In this document: positions 46,023 to 54,361 of the stretch, one piece after another | Layout: each line of letters opens with the position of its first letter | How positions within the stretch are numbered: the stretch's first letter is position 1 | Source: Cyanidium caldarium | Lineage: Eukaryota > Rhodophyta > Bangiophyceae > Cyanidiales > Cyanidiaceae | Length of the DNA: 64,000 bases | Assembly: GCA_026184775.1 (NCBI GenBank) | Contig: JANCYW010000009.1 | Span: forward strand, 124,001 to 188,000 | Direction: 5' to 3' | Made by a program: the position numbers and the translations under genes | The notes under the pieces: generated by a model | Told to the model about the DNA's origin: nothing | The model's input: the letters and a program-made list of their open reading frames with translations, nothing else | Database searches by the model: none

Positions 46023-46580
46023 TCACGCTCGCGGTTTGTCGTCGCGCTCTTGTCCGGCCATGCGGTCGCTGGCCTCCACACTGCGCAGCACCACCTCGCG
46101 ACTGCTCTCGGCAAACTCGCCGGCCGTGAGCATGTCGTCGAGGATGTAGTAGGCGTTGGGAAAGTTGAATATGAGATCCAACTCACATACGTTGCCGAAA
46201 TATCGATCCAGTGTCTCGACGTATTGGTGAATCGTGTCCATAGCCAGCAACTCGTTCATGCCGGCGTCGGCACAGGCGCCGTCGAGGCAGGCGATGATGA
46301 ATAGCGAGGCGTACCGTTTGTACACCAGTCGCGCGCGCGGTGCCGCCCCCAACGACACCACCGAAGGGGTGTTCGCCAGGCGGCCACTACCGCTGCCGTT
46401 CCCGATGCCCTCGGGCAGGCCGGGGTAGTCCACCCGGTTCGACCAAGACGGCTCGCGCGCCAACACCAGCGTGGCCACGTCGCGCAAGATCTTCTGGCGC
46501 TCCCTCTCGGTGTAGGAATCGAACCACTTGGCCAGTCGCAGCTTCCCGTGTCGGCTCATCATCAACAAGAACTTGATCAT
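46023..46580 (-). CDS. AP-1-type clathrin adaptor sigma subunit
   Basis: The 185-residue product is a small longin-fold adaptor chain: MIKFLLMMSRHGKLRLAKWF, ERERQKILRDVATLVL, VYKRYASLFIIACLD, IHQYVETLDRYFGNVCELDL and NFPNAYYILDDMLTAGE. The YYILDD ending is typical of AP-1 sigma. It is longer than usual because of a Gly/Ser-rich loop of about 30 residues after the second strand (near 57-85). It helps AP-1 read dileucine signals at the trans-Golgi or endosomes. AP-2 and AP-4 sigma are less likely but possible. The ATG at 46580 is at the family start. The POP1 stop is 36 bp away. Confidence 0.9.
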   Translation of the reverse strand: MIKFLLMMSRHGKLRLAKWFDSYTERERQKILRDVATLVLAREPSWSNRVDYPGLPEGIGNGSGSGRLANTPSVVSLGAAPRARLVYKRYASLFIIACLDGACADAGMNELLAMDTIHQYVETLDRYFGNVCELDLIFNFPNAYYILDDMLTAGEFAESSREVVLRSVEASDRMAGQERDDKPRA

Positions 46581-46985
46581 GGTGACGCGGTTGCCGGGTG
46601 TGTGCGTGCGTGTGTGCGTGTGTATTCTCACGACACGCAGCGGTTTCGACAGATCCCCCGAATCGCGGATGCGTCCGCGATTCAAGTCTGTCACATCGAC
46701 CAACCATTTTGTCACACCGGCCGTTCCCTCCACGGCGATCGTCGATCGTGTGCGGCGCACGCTCTGCACGGAGATTGTGCCGCTGCGTATCGGCACCTTG
46801 TCGAAGGTGCCCGGCTGGCGAGGGATGTACTTGTGGCAGATGTGACCGCCGAATGGTGGTCAGGTGGACCGTGAGTACCGCACAGAGGAAGAGCGAATGA
46901 ATTGGAGGGAGGGACGCTTCGTGGTCACAACGTAGAATGTTGTTGCTTGTAAGCGAGTAGCCGCGGGGAGCGCGCACGCAACGGA
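46581..46985. other. 405-bp divergent spacer with a perfect hairpin and a (TG)-rich tract
   Basis: A TG-rich run with GTGCG interruptions is at about 46598-46624. A perfect 10-bp inverted repeat with a 4-base loop is at 46660-46683. No gene was found. Confidence 0.6.
46660..46683. repeat. Perfect 10-bp stem, 4-base loop
   Basis: The arm gaatcgcgga at 46660-46669 is exactly complementary to 46674-46683, with loop TGCG. Confidence 0.9.
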
Positions 46986-48557
46986 ATGCACGTGCGCACC
47001 GATATGGCCACGGCGGCGACGACGACGACTGCCGCTGCGGAGTCCGAGGCGCGAGTAGACGGCAACGAAGGTGATGGCGTGGTGGAGTGCGACGTGGGTT
47101 CTGCGGGGAAGCCGACCAGGGACAGAGACGTGGAAGTCGTCGCGGACGATTCGTGCGGTGCCGAGGAGGCGGGCTCGCGTTCCAGTGAGGACGAGACCGA
47201 CTTGGCGGCGCTGCGACGAGGACGCGCGCGCTACATTCCTTATTGCGGTGATGCTGCCGAGAGGGAACATTGGGAAGGAGCTGGAGGCGATGTGACCACA
47301 GGCGCCGCGCCCGCCCATTCTGCAGGCGCCAACACCGCCGCTCCTCTCTGGCAGGCGCTGCAGCCTCCACCTCCGGCGCTGTACACGGAGCAGTCGCCTA
47401 CCGATGTGCAATGGATGCCACCGCGGCGACCTGGCACCGACTTTCGTCCACGCCCGTCACGAGATTCGCGTCGCCCTCACCGGGATACGCGCCTCCTCGA
47501 CGAGCATCCGCGCCCGCGCCGTCGCCCGCCCCTATGTCTCAGCTGTTCGTGCCACGCGCTCTCGCGCCTCGCTCACAAGTGCTGCCCGCGGCTGATCGAA
47601 GCGGGCATGCTGATACCACTGCTGCTTGGCCTGATCGACGCCTCCGTGCTGGTCATGGCGTTGGTGCTGGAGCGCGTCATCTTCCGCGGGGTGTCGTGGG
47701 AGTTTGCGGCCATGATGGCGGTGCGCGCCGCTGACGTGGCGGCTATCGTCGTGTTCGCCACTTACTTGATCCCGCTGAACGTGATCAGTCTGATCCTGGC
47801 CGCGCTGTCGCTGATCATCTTCGTGCGCACGTTGTTGGACGCCTCCGCCGGCGCCCCGGCCAGGAGCACCGCCAGCGCCGACTACGGCGCGTTCGGGCTG
47901 GCGATCTCGGCGTTTCTGGTGGCGTTCGATACGGTTTTGTTGAGTGCGTCGTGCGCCCGCGGTACGCTTGTCCCGCGGTGCCTGGCCGGTCGTCTCGGCT
48001 GGCAAATGCCGTCGCCCGTCGGCGCCGACGATCTGGAGGCGCAGGGACGCATTCCCTACGAACGAATATCGCACCTGCAGCGAATGCGTCTGCAGGAAGT
48101 GGAGCTGGAACGGACGCGCTTGCAACTGCTGGCGCAACACGGTTACGTGAACGCGCATGTGTGGCAGCAAGCACCGCAACTGCAACCGCTCGGGGTGGAC
48201 AGCACGCTGGGCAAGCGGCCGGTGGTGGTGCTGCAAGAGCCCCACGGCATCGTGTATTTGGGGATCAGTGTGGAGCGGGGAGCGGTTACGGAAGCGGGAG
48301 GCGACAGTGTGGCGCCGACCGAACCGATGTCGACGGCCAAGTCGGCGGAGAGGCCGGCGGGTGCTCGACGACGAGACGACCAGCGGCGTTCGGCGGATGG
48401 GGAGATATTGCCCGCGGGCGTGCGGTGGTCGCACAACACACAGCATGCGCTCGTGCCAGAGGCGAACGGCCGTGCGACAGATTCGGCAAGCGACTTGTCG
48501 GACACAACCGCAGGCCACACCGGGTCGACCGCCGCACCGGATATCCCGTCACCGTAA
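46986..48557 (+). CDS. Unknown three-to-four-TM protein
   Basis: The 523-residue product matches no family I know. The first 195 residues are polar and disordered. A Cys cluster (LCLSCSCH..., HKCCPRLIEAG) leads into hydrophobic segments at about 205-225 (LIPLLLGLIDASVLVMALVL), 238-255 and 257-280 (IPLNVISLILAALSLIIFVR) and about 305-325, then a Ser/Pro/Arg tail. The cysteines next to the first segment could be palmitoylated. Organelle leader features are lacking. It ends 43 bp before the convergent sulfoxide synthase stop, with an AATAAA at 48603 and a GT run before it. Confidence 0.75.
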   Translation: MHVRTDMATAATTTTAAAESEARVDGNEGDGVVECDVGSAGKPTRDRDVEVVADDSCGAEEAGSRSSEDETDLAALRRGRARYIPYCGDAAEREHWEGAGGDVTTGAAPAHSAGANTAAPLWQALQPPPPALYTEQSPTDVQWMPPRRPGTDFRPRPSRDSRRPHRDTRLLDEHPRPRRRPPLCLSCSCHALSRLAHKCCPRLIEAGMLIPLLLGLIDASVLVMALVLERVIFRGVSWEFAAMMAVRAADVAAIVVFATYLIPLNVISLILAALSLIIFVRTLLDASAGAPARSTASADYGAFGLAISAFLVAFDTVLLSASCARGTLVPRCLAGRLGWQMPSPVGADDLEAQGRIPYERISHLQRMRLQEVELERTRLQLLAQHGYVNAHVWQQAPQLQPLGVDSTLGKRPVVVLQEPHGIVYLGISVERGAVTEAGGDSVAPTEPMSTAKSAERPAGARRRDDQRRSADGEILPAGVRWSHNTQHALVPEANGRATDSASDLSDTTAGHTGSTAAPDIPSP

Positions 48558-48575
48558 GGGTGTGCACGCGACGTT

Positions 48576-48608
48576 TGTGTGTGTGTGTGTGTGTCTCGCT
48601 TTAATAAA
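48576..48608 (+). terminator. Probable 3' processing region: GT tract and AATAAA
   Basis: A (GT)n run at 48576-48594 and AATAAA at 48603-48608 lie just after the plus-strand stop at 48557. The AATAAA overlaps the last codons of the convergent gene. Confidence 0.4.
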
Positions 48609-50352
48609 CGCGCCCCTTCGCATTGGGAGCATGGGCGACCACCTGGCCACAAGCATCCCCACCTTCACACGCTGTATCGCACACCAGACGAAACTTGGCA
48701 AACGCATACGGGTAGCGCGCGTGGTACCAATTGCGAAAGCTCGGGCGCACCAGCTGCCGGTCGGTGGCCCAGGACGCGCCGCGCATCACATAGTGCTTGC
48801 CGTCGAAAAAGTCCTGCGAGTACTCCGGGTACATGTCGGTGGGCGTGAAACGCCGCGCATCCAGCGGGGCGAACACGGTGTCGGTCCACTCCCAACCGTT
48901 GCCCAGCAGATCGTGAACGCCATACCGCGAGGGGTTGTCCGACGCCCGCACGGACACCGGCGACAGACGCCCCCAGTGGTAATTGCCCTCACTCGGCTCG
49001 GCGCCGTTGCCCTCTGCGTCGGCATCGGGATAGCGGATGCCGTCGGCGGCCAGTTGCCATTCGTCCTCGGTGGGCAAGCGGAACCGATGCCGACAGCGAC
49101 CGCGTCGTGCGCATTCCCGGGTGTGCCACCGGACGTAGGCGCGCGCCTCGGCCAAACTCACGTACACCGGCCAGTCGTTGGCCACACAACGGGCGTCACC
49201 CAGCGGATAGGGCACCAGGGTGCCGTCGATACGTAGCGCGTACAAAGCCGGCACCGCATCCATCGAGCCGGCACCGTTCCGCTGGCCTGCGTGCGGGTGC
49301 GCTCGCCAGCAACGCGGCCAAAGCAGTCGTTCGCGAGCCAGCCACGGGGCATCAGAGGGTGCATCCCAGAACGCGTCCACTTGCCGATACCCGCCGGCCT
49401 GCACGAAACGCAGGTATTCACCGTTGGTGACCGGATACACCGCCATCAAGTAGGGCACTCGCACCGACCGCACGACTTGTGGCATTTCATTGTCCCAGAG
49501 GAACGGAGGCGATATCGGGTCGGGTCGCGTAGGAGCGTGCGTTGGCGGGTTGCAGCCCAGGGTCACCGCAGTGCGACTTGGACCGGTGGCGCACGCACCT
49601 ATCGGTACGAATGAATGCCGTTGCTGTGGCGTCGTCTCTGCTCCATGACCGATTCCGTCTCGCTCCTCCGCTTTCCACTCCAGCTGCTTCTTCCAGCGCG
49701 CATCGGTCTGCTGTAGCATGTAACACAGCGTCTCGATGTGCATGAGTTCGTGCTCGACCACCATCCACGCCAAACGCAACCAAGGCTCCTTCGAGGCGGT
49801 GGTGGGGGTGGGGGTGGTGATATCGCCGGCTGCGGCCACGCGCTCCAGCTGCTGCACCATCTGCTGGCGAACATAATCTCGATAGGCGGCCACCATGGTC
49901 ACCGACGGCCAGTCCTCTGCGGCATCCGGCACCTCCGAGTGTCGATGGCAGCGCGTGGGATCGTCCACGTCGGGGTCCATGCCGCGCTCGAACAACACAT
50001 CCAGCTCCTGCAGTTGTGCAGTGGTCAACGTACGCGGCAACGGTGCAACACGGTACTCCTTGCCACATACGACTTGCAGGCGGTTGTGCGCAAAGGCCGG
50101 CAAGTGTCCGAGGTAGAAGAGGAACGGGTGGCGCAGGCGAATCGGTTTCACCAGCAGCGGCCGGGCTGCCGGCTCGCCGTCGGCGAAGAACGTCTGGAAT
50201 AGCCAGTCCGAGCGGCGCCACGATCGGCGCAGCGCTGCGCACGCTCGAGCCAACGGCCCCGACACAGGGGCAGTGTCGTCGTCGGTCCTCGACAGGTCAG
50301 GCGGGAGCCAGCCGCGAGACCACTCGAGCGGTGGCTCTTCCAGCGCGCCCAT
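48601..50352 (-). CDS. EgtB/Egt1-type non-heme iron sulfoxide synthase, no methyltransferase part
   Basis: The 583-residue product has the EgtB/OvoA layout. A DinB-like helical part comes first (HPFLFYLGHLPAF; DWPSVTMVAAYRDYVRQQM) with the iron motif H-x3-H-x-E at H201, H205 and E207. A formylglycine-generating-enzyme-like domain follows, with YPVTNGEYLRFV, FRLPTEDEWQLAA, LLGNGWEWTDTVFAP and FDGKHYVMRGASWATDR. Those last wordings are nearest to fungal Egt1. Such enzymes join a thiol to the imidazole of hercynine (ergothioneine route) or histidine (ovothiol route). Fungal Egt1 also carries an EgtD methyltransferase, and OvoA a C-terminal one; neither is present here. The ATG at 50352 is the first with a proper fold start. 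Confidence 0.88.
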   Translation of the reverse strand: MGALEEPPLEWSRGWLPPDLSRTDDDTAPVSGPLARACAALRRSWRRSDWLFQTFFADGEPAARPLLVKPIRLRHPFLFYLGHLPAFAHNRLQVVCGKEYRVAPLPRTLTTAQLQELDVLFERGMDPDVDDPTRCHRHSEVPDAAEDWPSVTMVAAYRDYVRQQMVQQLERVAAAGDITTPTPTTASKEPWLRLAWMVVEHELMHIETLCYMLQQTDARWKKQLEWKAEERDGIGHGAETTPQQRHSFVPIGACATGPSRTAVTLGCNPPTHAPTRPDPISPPFLWDNEMPQVVRSVRVPYLMAVYPVTNGEYLRFVQAGGYRQVDAFWDAPSDAPWLARERLLWPRCWRAHPHAGQRNGAGSMDAVPALYALRIDGTLVPYPLGDARCVANDWPVYVSLAEARAYVRWHTRECARRGRCRHRFRLPTEDEWQLAADGIRYPDADAEGNGAEPSEGNYHWGRLSPVSVRASDNPSRYGVHDLLGNGWEWTDTVFAPLDARRFTPTDMYPEYSQDFFDGKHYVMRGASWATDRQLVRPSFRNWYHARYPYAFAKFRLVCDTACEGGDACGQVVAHAPNAKGRVY

Positions 50353-50786
50353 CGTGAACGTGAGGTATCGGGTGGAAGAGATGGGTAGCGTCGGGTGTGT
50401 GAACTGTAGCCAAAGCAAGTCTACCCTATTCGAGCGCAATGCTCGCTGGTGATTCTCTGCAACAGCTGCGGTGCATCGTCGTCGAGGAGACGCGCCCCAG
50501 AGCGACACCCACCACCATCCCGAGCGACAGGATGCATGCGATGCGGGTCGTTGTGGCGAACCGCCGAGACGACGGCATACCCCTCGGCAAGGGACATTGC
50601 CGAGCACGCAAGCGTCACCGGGCGCTGCACTGGCCAGAGGCAGACGGGCGGGAGAGGGCATACGACTTTTCCGACAGGGCGCTTTAGAGACGACACCAAC
50701 TCGCTGCCGAGAATCGGGTGGATGCAGCTCGCGAGGTGACCACTCCACAAGCACATCGGCACCATCTTCACAACTGTGTCCAACCT
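50353..50786. other. 434-bp spacer between the sulfoxide synthase and eS19
   Basis: Both flanking genes are on the minus strand, so this is the sulfoxide-synthase leader plus the eS19 3' side. It includes a plus-strand frame of 82 codons at 50439-50687 with an ATG but no known resemblance. It is probably not a gene. Confidence 0.4.
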
Positions 50787-51326
50787 TCACTCCCCTCCAT
50801 CGGCAGGCACCATGTCACTCGCCTCGCCTTTGCCGGCCGCCACCGCCGACACGCCATCACTCGCCGCCGACGCTCCTATCGCCGCCAGCAGTTCGGCGCG
50901 CACTCGCGTGGCCTGCGTGTCCAACTCCTGCCGACCTTTGCGCGTCAGCACCCGTCCGCCGCCGTCGTCGGATCGCGCCACCACTCCCAACCTCTCCAGT
51001 TCCTGTAGGCAGTGGCGGATGACCTTGCGCGACGCCCGTCGAAAGTGTGCCGGGCTCGTGCCGTTCCGCTGCCGCGAGCCGTACACCTTACTGAACGTAC
51101 CCACACCAGTGTATTGCCGCAAGTACACTCGTCGTGCCAGGGAGGCCATGCGCACGAAGAGCCAGTCGCGATCGCTGGGCGGCAGCTCTTTCATCGGGCC
51201 GGTCTTGACGTACTCCACCCACTCTGGCTCCCGGACGAGCCCGGACGCTTTGATATGCGCCGCGTAAGCGCGGATCAACGCATCTGCCGGCACGTCCTTC
51301 ACCGTCGCTCCCGTCGCTTTGGGCAT
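50787..51326 (-). CDS. RPS19: 40S ribosomal protein eS19
   Basis: The 179-residue product follows eS19: VKDVPADALIRAYAAHIKAS, WVEYVKTGPMKELPPSDRDW, RMASLARRVYLRQYTGVGTF, VYGSRQRNGTSPAHFRRAS and LQELERLGVV. It adds an Ala/Ser-rich C-terminal tail of about 30 residues. eS19 is needed for 18S rRNA maturation and is part of the 40S head. The ATG at 51326 matches the family start; the preceding frame is Arg/Pro-rich leader. It is head to head with eL21. Confidence 0.95.
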   Translation of the reverse strand: MPKATGATVKDVPADALIRAYAAHIKASGLVREPEWVEYVKTGPMKELPPSDRDWLFVRMASLARRVYLRQYTGVGTFSKVYGSRQRNGTSPAHFRRASRKVIRHCLQELERLGVVARSDDGGGRVLTRKGRQELDTQATRVRAELLAAIGASAASDGVSAVAAGKGEASDMVPADGGE

Positions 51327-51602
51327 GACGAGGAAGGAGGAGTGCGGCACGGGAGAGGCGCGAAGGCGGAGGGGGCGCAGAGGGCGGCGCGCATGAGACG
51401 GTCCGGCGGGCAACGGGCGACGGCGCGCCGTGCGCATGAGATACAATTTATGACAATATGATTCACTATGAGACAGGGCGCATCCACGACGGGCGCGGCG
51501 GCGCGGCGGCCCTCCCGCTCATGGTCGCGTCGTTCTCCTTCGCGCTCTCAGGTCGCGCCGCCCACACCACTCCCTTTTCTCCTCTCCCTCTTCACCTCCA
51601 TC
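51327..51602. promoter_or_regulatory. Bidirectional ribosomal-protein promoter eS19 / eL21
   Basis: 276 bp lie between the two ATGs. Pyrimidine tracts run right up to each ATG: CCCTTTTCTCCTCTCCCTC before eL21 and CT-rich sequence on the eS19 side, like 5' TOP tracts. A small AT-rich island is at about 51438-51472. Confidence 0.6.
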
Positions 51603-52091
51603 ATGGTGCGCTCGCACGGTAAGCGCAGCAACACGCGGCACAAGTTCTCCAAGCCGTTCCGGCGGCATGGTGTGCCGATGCCGTCACGCTACCTGACCAC
51701 GTTCCGCGTCGGCGAGTACGTGGACATCGCCGCTGACGCCTCGGTGCATCGCGGCATGCCCTACAAGTACTACCACGGGCGCACCGGTCGGGTGTTTACG
51801 GTGACGCCGCGGGCGGTCGGTGTGGAAGTGAACAAGCTGGTCAACGGGCGCGTACTCGCCAAACGCATCTACGTGCGCATCGAGCACGTGCGGCCGTCCC
51901 GATGTCAAGAGGCGTTCCGGGAAGCGGTGAAGCAGCGGGATCGGGAGCGCCGAGAAGCGCGCGCGGCCGGTCAGGGCAAGGTGGTGCACGCGAAGCGGCA
52001 GCCGGCCGGGCCGATGCCGGCGCACGTCGTGGGCGTGGGCGTGGGCGGCATCGTGCACCTGCAGCAAAAGCCGTACGAATTTGTGTGTTGA
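51603..52091 (+). CDS. RPL21: 60S ribosomal protein eL21
   Basis: The 162-residue product follows eL21: MVRSHGKRSNTRHKFSKPF, FRVGEYVDIAADASVHRG, MPYKYYHGRTGRVFTV, VNGRVLAKRIYVRIEHVR and KPYEF near the end. eL21 is a universal eukaryotic/archaeal 60S protein near the central protuberance. The N-terminal block is a few residues shifted from the animal form. The start is the ATG at 51603, right after the pyrimidine tract. Confidence 0.95.
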   Translation: MVRSHGKRSNTRHKFSKPFRRHGVPMPSRYLTTFRVGEYVDIAADASVHRGMPYKYYHGRTGRVFTVTPRAVGVEVNKLVNGRVLAKRIYVRIEHVRPSRCQEAFREAVKQRDRERREARAAGQGKVVHAKRQPAGPMPAHVVGVGVGGIVHLQQKPYEFVC

Positions 52092-52538
52092 AAGAGGAGT
52101 CGGGAGGGAGGCGGTGTGAGGGTGTTGAAGATGTGGCGCCGATCCTCTCGATGGAGGGTTGGCGGATCGCGGCGTTCATCACGACCAAACTTGCCTCGGC
52201 GCTGCGAGCGCCCTCCGTAAACATGCCACCGGCTGGCCCGAGACCATTCCATGGGATGGAGCTCCGTGGACGATCCCGACTGTGGTCGTTCCCGGGTGTG
52301 ACGTTGTGCTCTGCTGCTGGAGGGGTTTTGCAACAGAACCTTCGATTCACCTCCACGTGTTTCTGTTGGATTCTGCGTTCTGGGGCTCCGCTGTGCGCCC
52401 CGGCGCGTATCTGCCACGTCGCAGACAGTTGGGCGCGCTATGGGGAGCGCTTTCGGGCCACCTCGTCGGTAGCACGGGATGAAGCGAGTGCCCGGAAACG
52501 ATCGCTGCTCAAAATATCTCTTCTGACGTGCCACCGGC
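52092..52538. other. 447-bp spacer before cytochrome b5, nothing recognised
   Basis: Tandem genes eL21 and cytochrome b5 flank it. A long frame crosses it in another register but resembles nothing. No tRNA-like cloverleaf was found by eye. Confidence 0.4.
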
Positions 52539-52988
52539 ATGTATCTCTGGGCGGGTCTGCCGTACGTGGCACTGTTTCTGTTACTGGCGTGGTGGTGGCG
52601 ACGACGCCGGCAGCTGCATCGACAGCGGGCGTTGGCGGCGCGAACACCGGCCCGCTCCCCATCGCGCCATCAACCTCAAACGAGCGCGGGTGGCGGCGCC
52701 TATCGACTTGGCACGGAAACGGTAGCCATTGCCCCCAAACGTTACTACACTCCGCGCGAGGTGATCAAGCACGCCTCGCGCGACTCGCTGTGGCTGATTA
52801 TCGACCGACGGGTATACGACGTCACCAACTACATCGACAACCACCCGGGCGGGGAAGCGATCATGAGAAACGCCGGCCGAGACTCGACGGCGGGCTTTCA
52901 CGGTGATCAGCACCCCGACAAGGTGCACGAGATGCTGCCGGAGTTTTACATCGGCGAGTTGGACGACTCGGAAGAGGGAAACGGGTGA
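52539..52988 (+). CDS. N-terminally anchored cytochrome b5
   Basis: The 149-residue product has one membrane helix at residues 2-18 (YLWAGLPYVALFLLLAW), a basic stop-transfer stretch, a flexible linker and a cytochrome b5 fold (about 65-140): YYTPREVIKHASRDSLWLII, VYDVTNYIDNHPGG (heme His in HPGG), and the second heme-ligand candidate in TAGFHGDQH. The anchor at the N-terminus is unlike classic C-terminally anchored b5. It may pass electrons to lipid desaturases or hydroxylases. Confidence 0.9.
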   Translation: MYLWAGLPYVALFLLLAWWWRRRRQLHRQRALAARTPARSPSRHQPQTSAGGGAYRLGTETVAIAPKRYYTPREVIKHASRDSLWLIIDRRVYDVTNYIDNHPGGEAIMRNAGRDSTAGFHGDQHPDKVHEMLPEFYIGELDDSEEGNG

Positions 52989-53030
52989 GGAGGTGGGGTT
53001 GAATGGCCTCTCGTGAGGCGTTCCCTCGGT

Positions 53031-54035
53031 TCAGCTTACCGATGCGGCACCCTCGGGACGATCACGCGGCGGCTTGCGACGACGCAGGCGTCCGTTCTTC
53101 TCCCGCATGCGCCGGTTGCCGAACCAGTACGTCACCTGCTTGCGGGACAGACCGGTGGCGCGCACCAGCCGCTCCTTCTCGATCGCCGACGGATACGCAC
53201 CGTGTTGTTCGTAGTGCTCGATGAGGATGCGCTCGGCGTGGCGCGACAATTTGTGCCGCTCCTGACCCATCATGCCACCGCCGGCCGCCGTGCAGAGGTG
53301 TTCGCGCAAGTACGCCTCGCCGTAGTGGCGTTGGACGGCCTTGAAGAGCGTCTCCACGGTGGCGAAGATGCCGTCGATCTGCGCGGGCGGCAATGACAGG
53401 CGCTGCCGGGGGTCTCCATCGGCGGCACCGGCGGATGCGCTGCCGGCATCGACTTGAGGATCCTCTCGCCTATCACCCGGCGACTGGGCGTCCGCTGCAG
53501 TGTCATGCTCGCCGAGAACCTCCGATAGCGGCGATATCATCGCAGGTTGAGCGGTGAAACGCGCCACTTGCCGGGCACGCTCCAGCGCATCCTGTGTCTC
53601 CAGGCGCATGCGGAGGAGGCGCAGAAACTCGCGCGTGGCGATCACATCGGCGGAGGATGCCTGCACGCTGCGCACGTCATCACCGACGTTGGCGCTGTCC
53701 AAAGCGATTTCGCGCAGCAACATGTGGGCCACGTCGGTATGTTGCATGCGCAACAGCGGCTGCAGCGTCTGCAATAAACGCCGGTTCTGCGCGGCGCCCT
53801 CGCCAGCGCCTTCCGCCATGCTCCAGACGCCCCGCTCGTGTGCCGCCAACAACGCGCCTTCGTGCTCCACTGCCGCCAGCAGATGGGAGAGCTTTCGCGA
53901 CGCCAGCGATGCCACCGTGCGCGCCGACCCAGCGACGTTTATAGGGCGGCGGCGTAACGTCCCCGCAGGGTCGCCGTGCGACCGCAACCGACTGGCAACG
54001 TCGCGCGCCTGCTTCAGATGCGCTTTGGGAAACAT
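53031..54035 (-). CDS. Homeodomain protein, HD1-like (non-TALE)
   Basis: The 334-residue product carries a homeodomain at the C-terminal end: HKLSRHAERILIEHYEQHGA, then YPSAIEKERLVRATGLSRKQ, VTYWFGNRRMREKNGRLRRR. Recognition-helix residues W, F, N and R (WFGNRR) are kept. It has one extra residue in the helix 1-2 loop and not the three of TALE. The AYPS piece recalls fungal HD1 mating proteins. The upstream part is helical and Ala/Arg-rich with no known domain. The frame upstream of 54035 is unlike protein; the start could also be an ATG at 54077. It lies 326 bp from a TALE homeobox gene on the same strand. Confidence 0.85.
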   Translation of the reverse strand: MFPKAHLKQARDVASRLRSHGDPAGTLRRRPINVAGSARTVASLASRKLSHLLAAVEHEGALLAAHERGVWSMAEGAGEGAAQNRRLLQTLQPLLRMQHTDVAHMLLREIALDSANVGDDVRSVQASSADVIATREFLRLLRMRLETQDALERARQVARFTAQPAMISPLSEVLGEHDTAADAQSPGDRREDPQVDAGSASAGAADGDPRQRLSLPPAQIDGIFATVETLFKAVQRHYGEAYLREHLCTAAGGGMMGQERHKLSRHAERILIEHYEQHGAYPSAIEKERLVRATGLSRKQVTYWFGNRRMREKNGRLRRRKPPRDRPEGAASVS

Positions 54036-54361
54036 GGCGGCCGCTGCACCCCTGCAGCAACCGCTCCACAACACCAACACCATCCCTGGGTGCTGCCATT
54101 CGTATATGCGGCGACATCTTCCCGAGTATGAACCGTCGCCCGCCTCCAAACGTCCATCACCGGTCAAGCGCTGACGGGTGGAACCCGCGCGCGATCCATC
54201 ACAACACGCGCGCGCGTCATCATCGGCGGCGATCGGCGGCGGTGGGTGTGCGCAGCGCGCGTAGAAACGGAGAACAGAGGAACCGGGAACAAAAGTCCCG
54301 CGTAGTGACAGCTTCATGGAGAGCACCTCATCTTCTGGACATCCATTTGGCATCGCCTCCT
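54036..54361. other. 326-bp spacer between the two homeobox genes
   Basis: It holds the 3' side of the TALE gene and the upstream region of the HD1-like gene. No gene and no repeat of note were seen. Confidence 0.4.

Noticed and set aside
50439-50687. 82-codon open frame upstream of the sulfoxide synthase
   Set aside because: It has an ATG but no resemblance to any protein, and it overlaps a region needed for promoters. It is likely chance in GC-rich DNA.
51902-52906. 334-codon plus-strand frame crossing eL21 and cytochrome b5
   Set aside because: It is out of frame with both recognisable genes and low in complexity.
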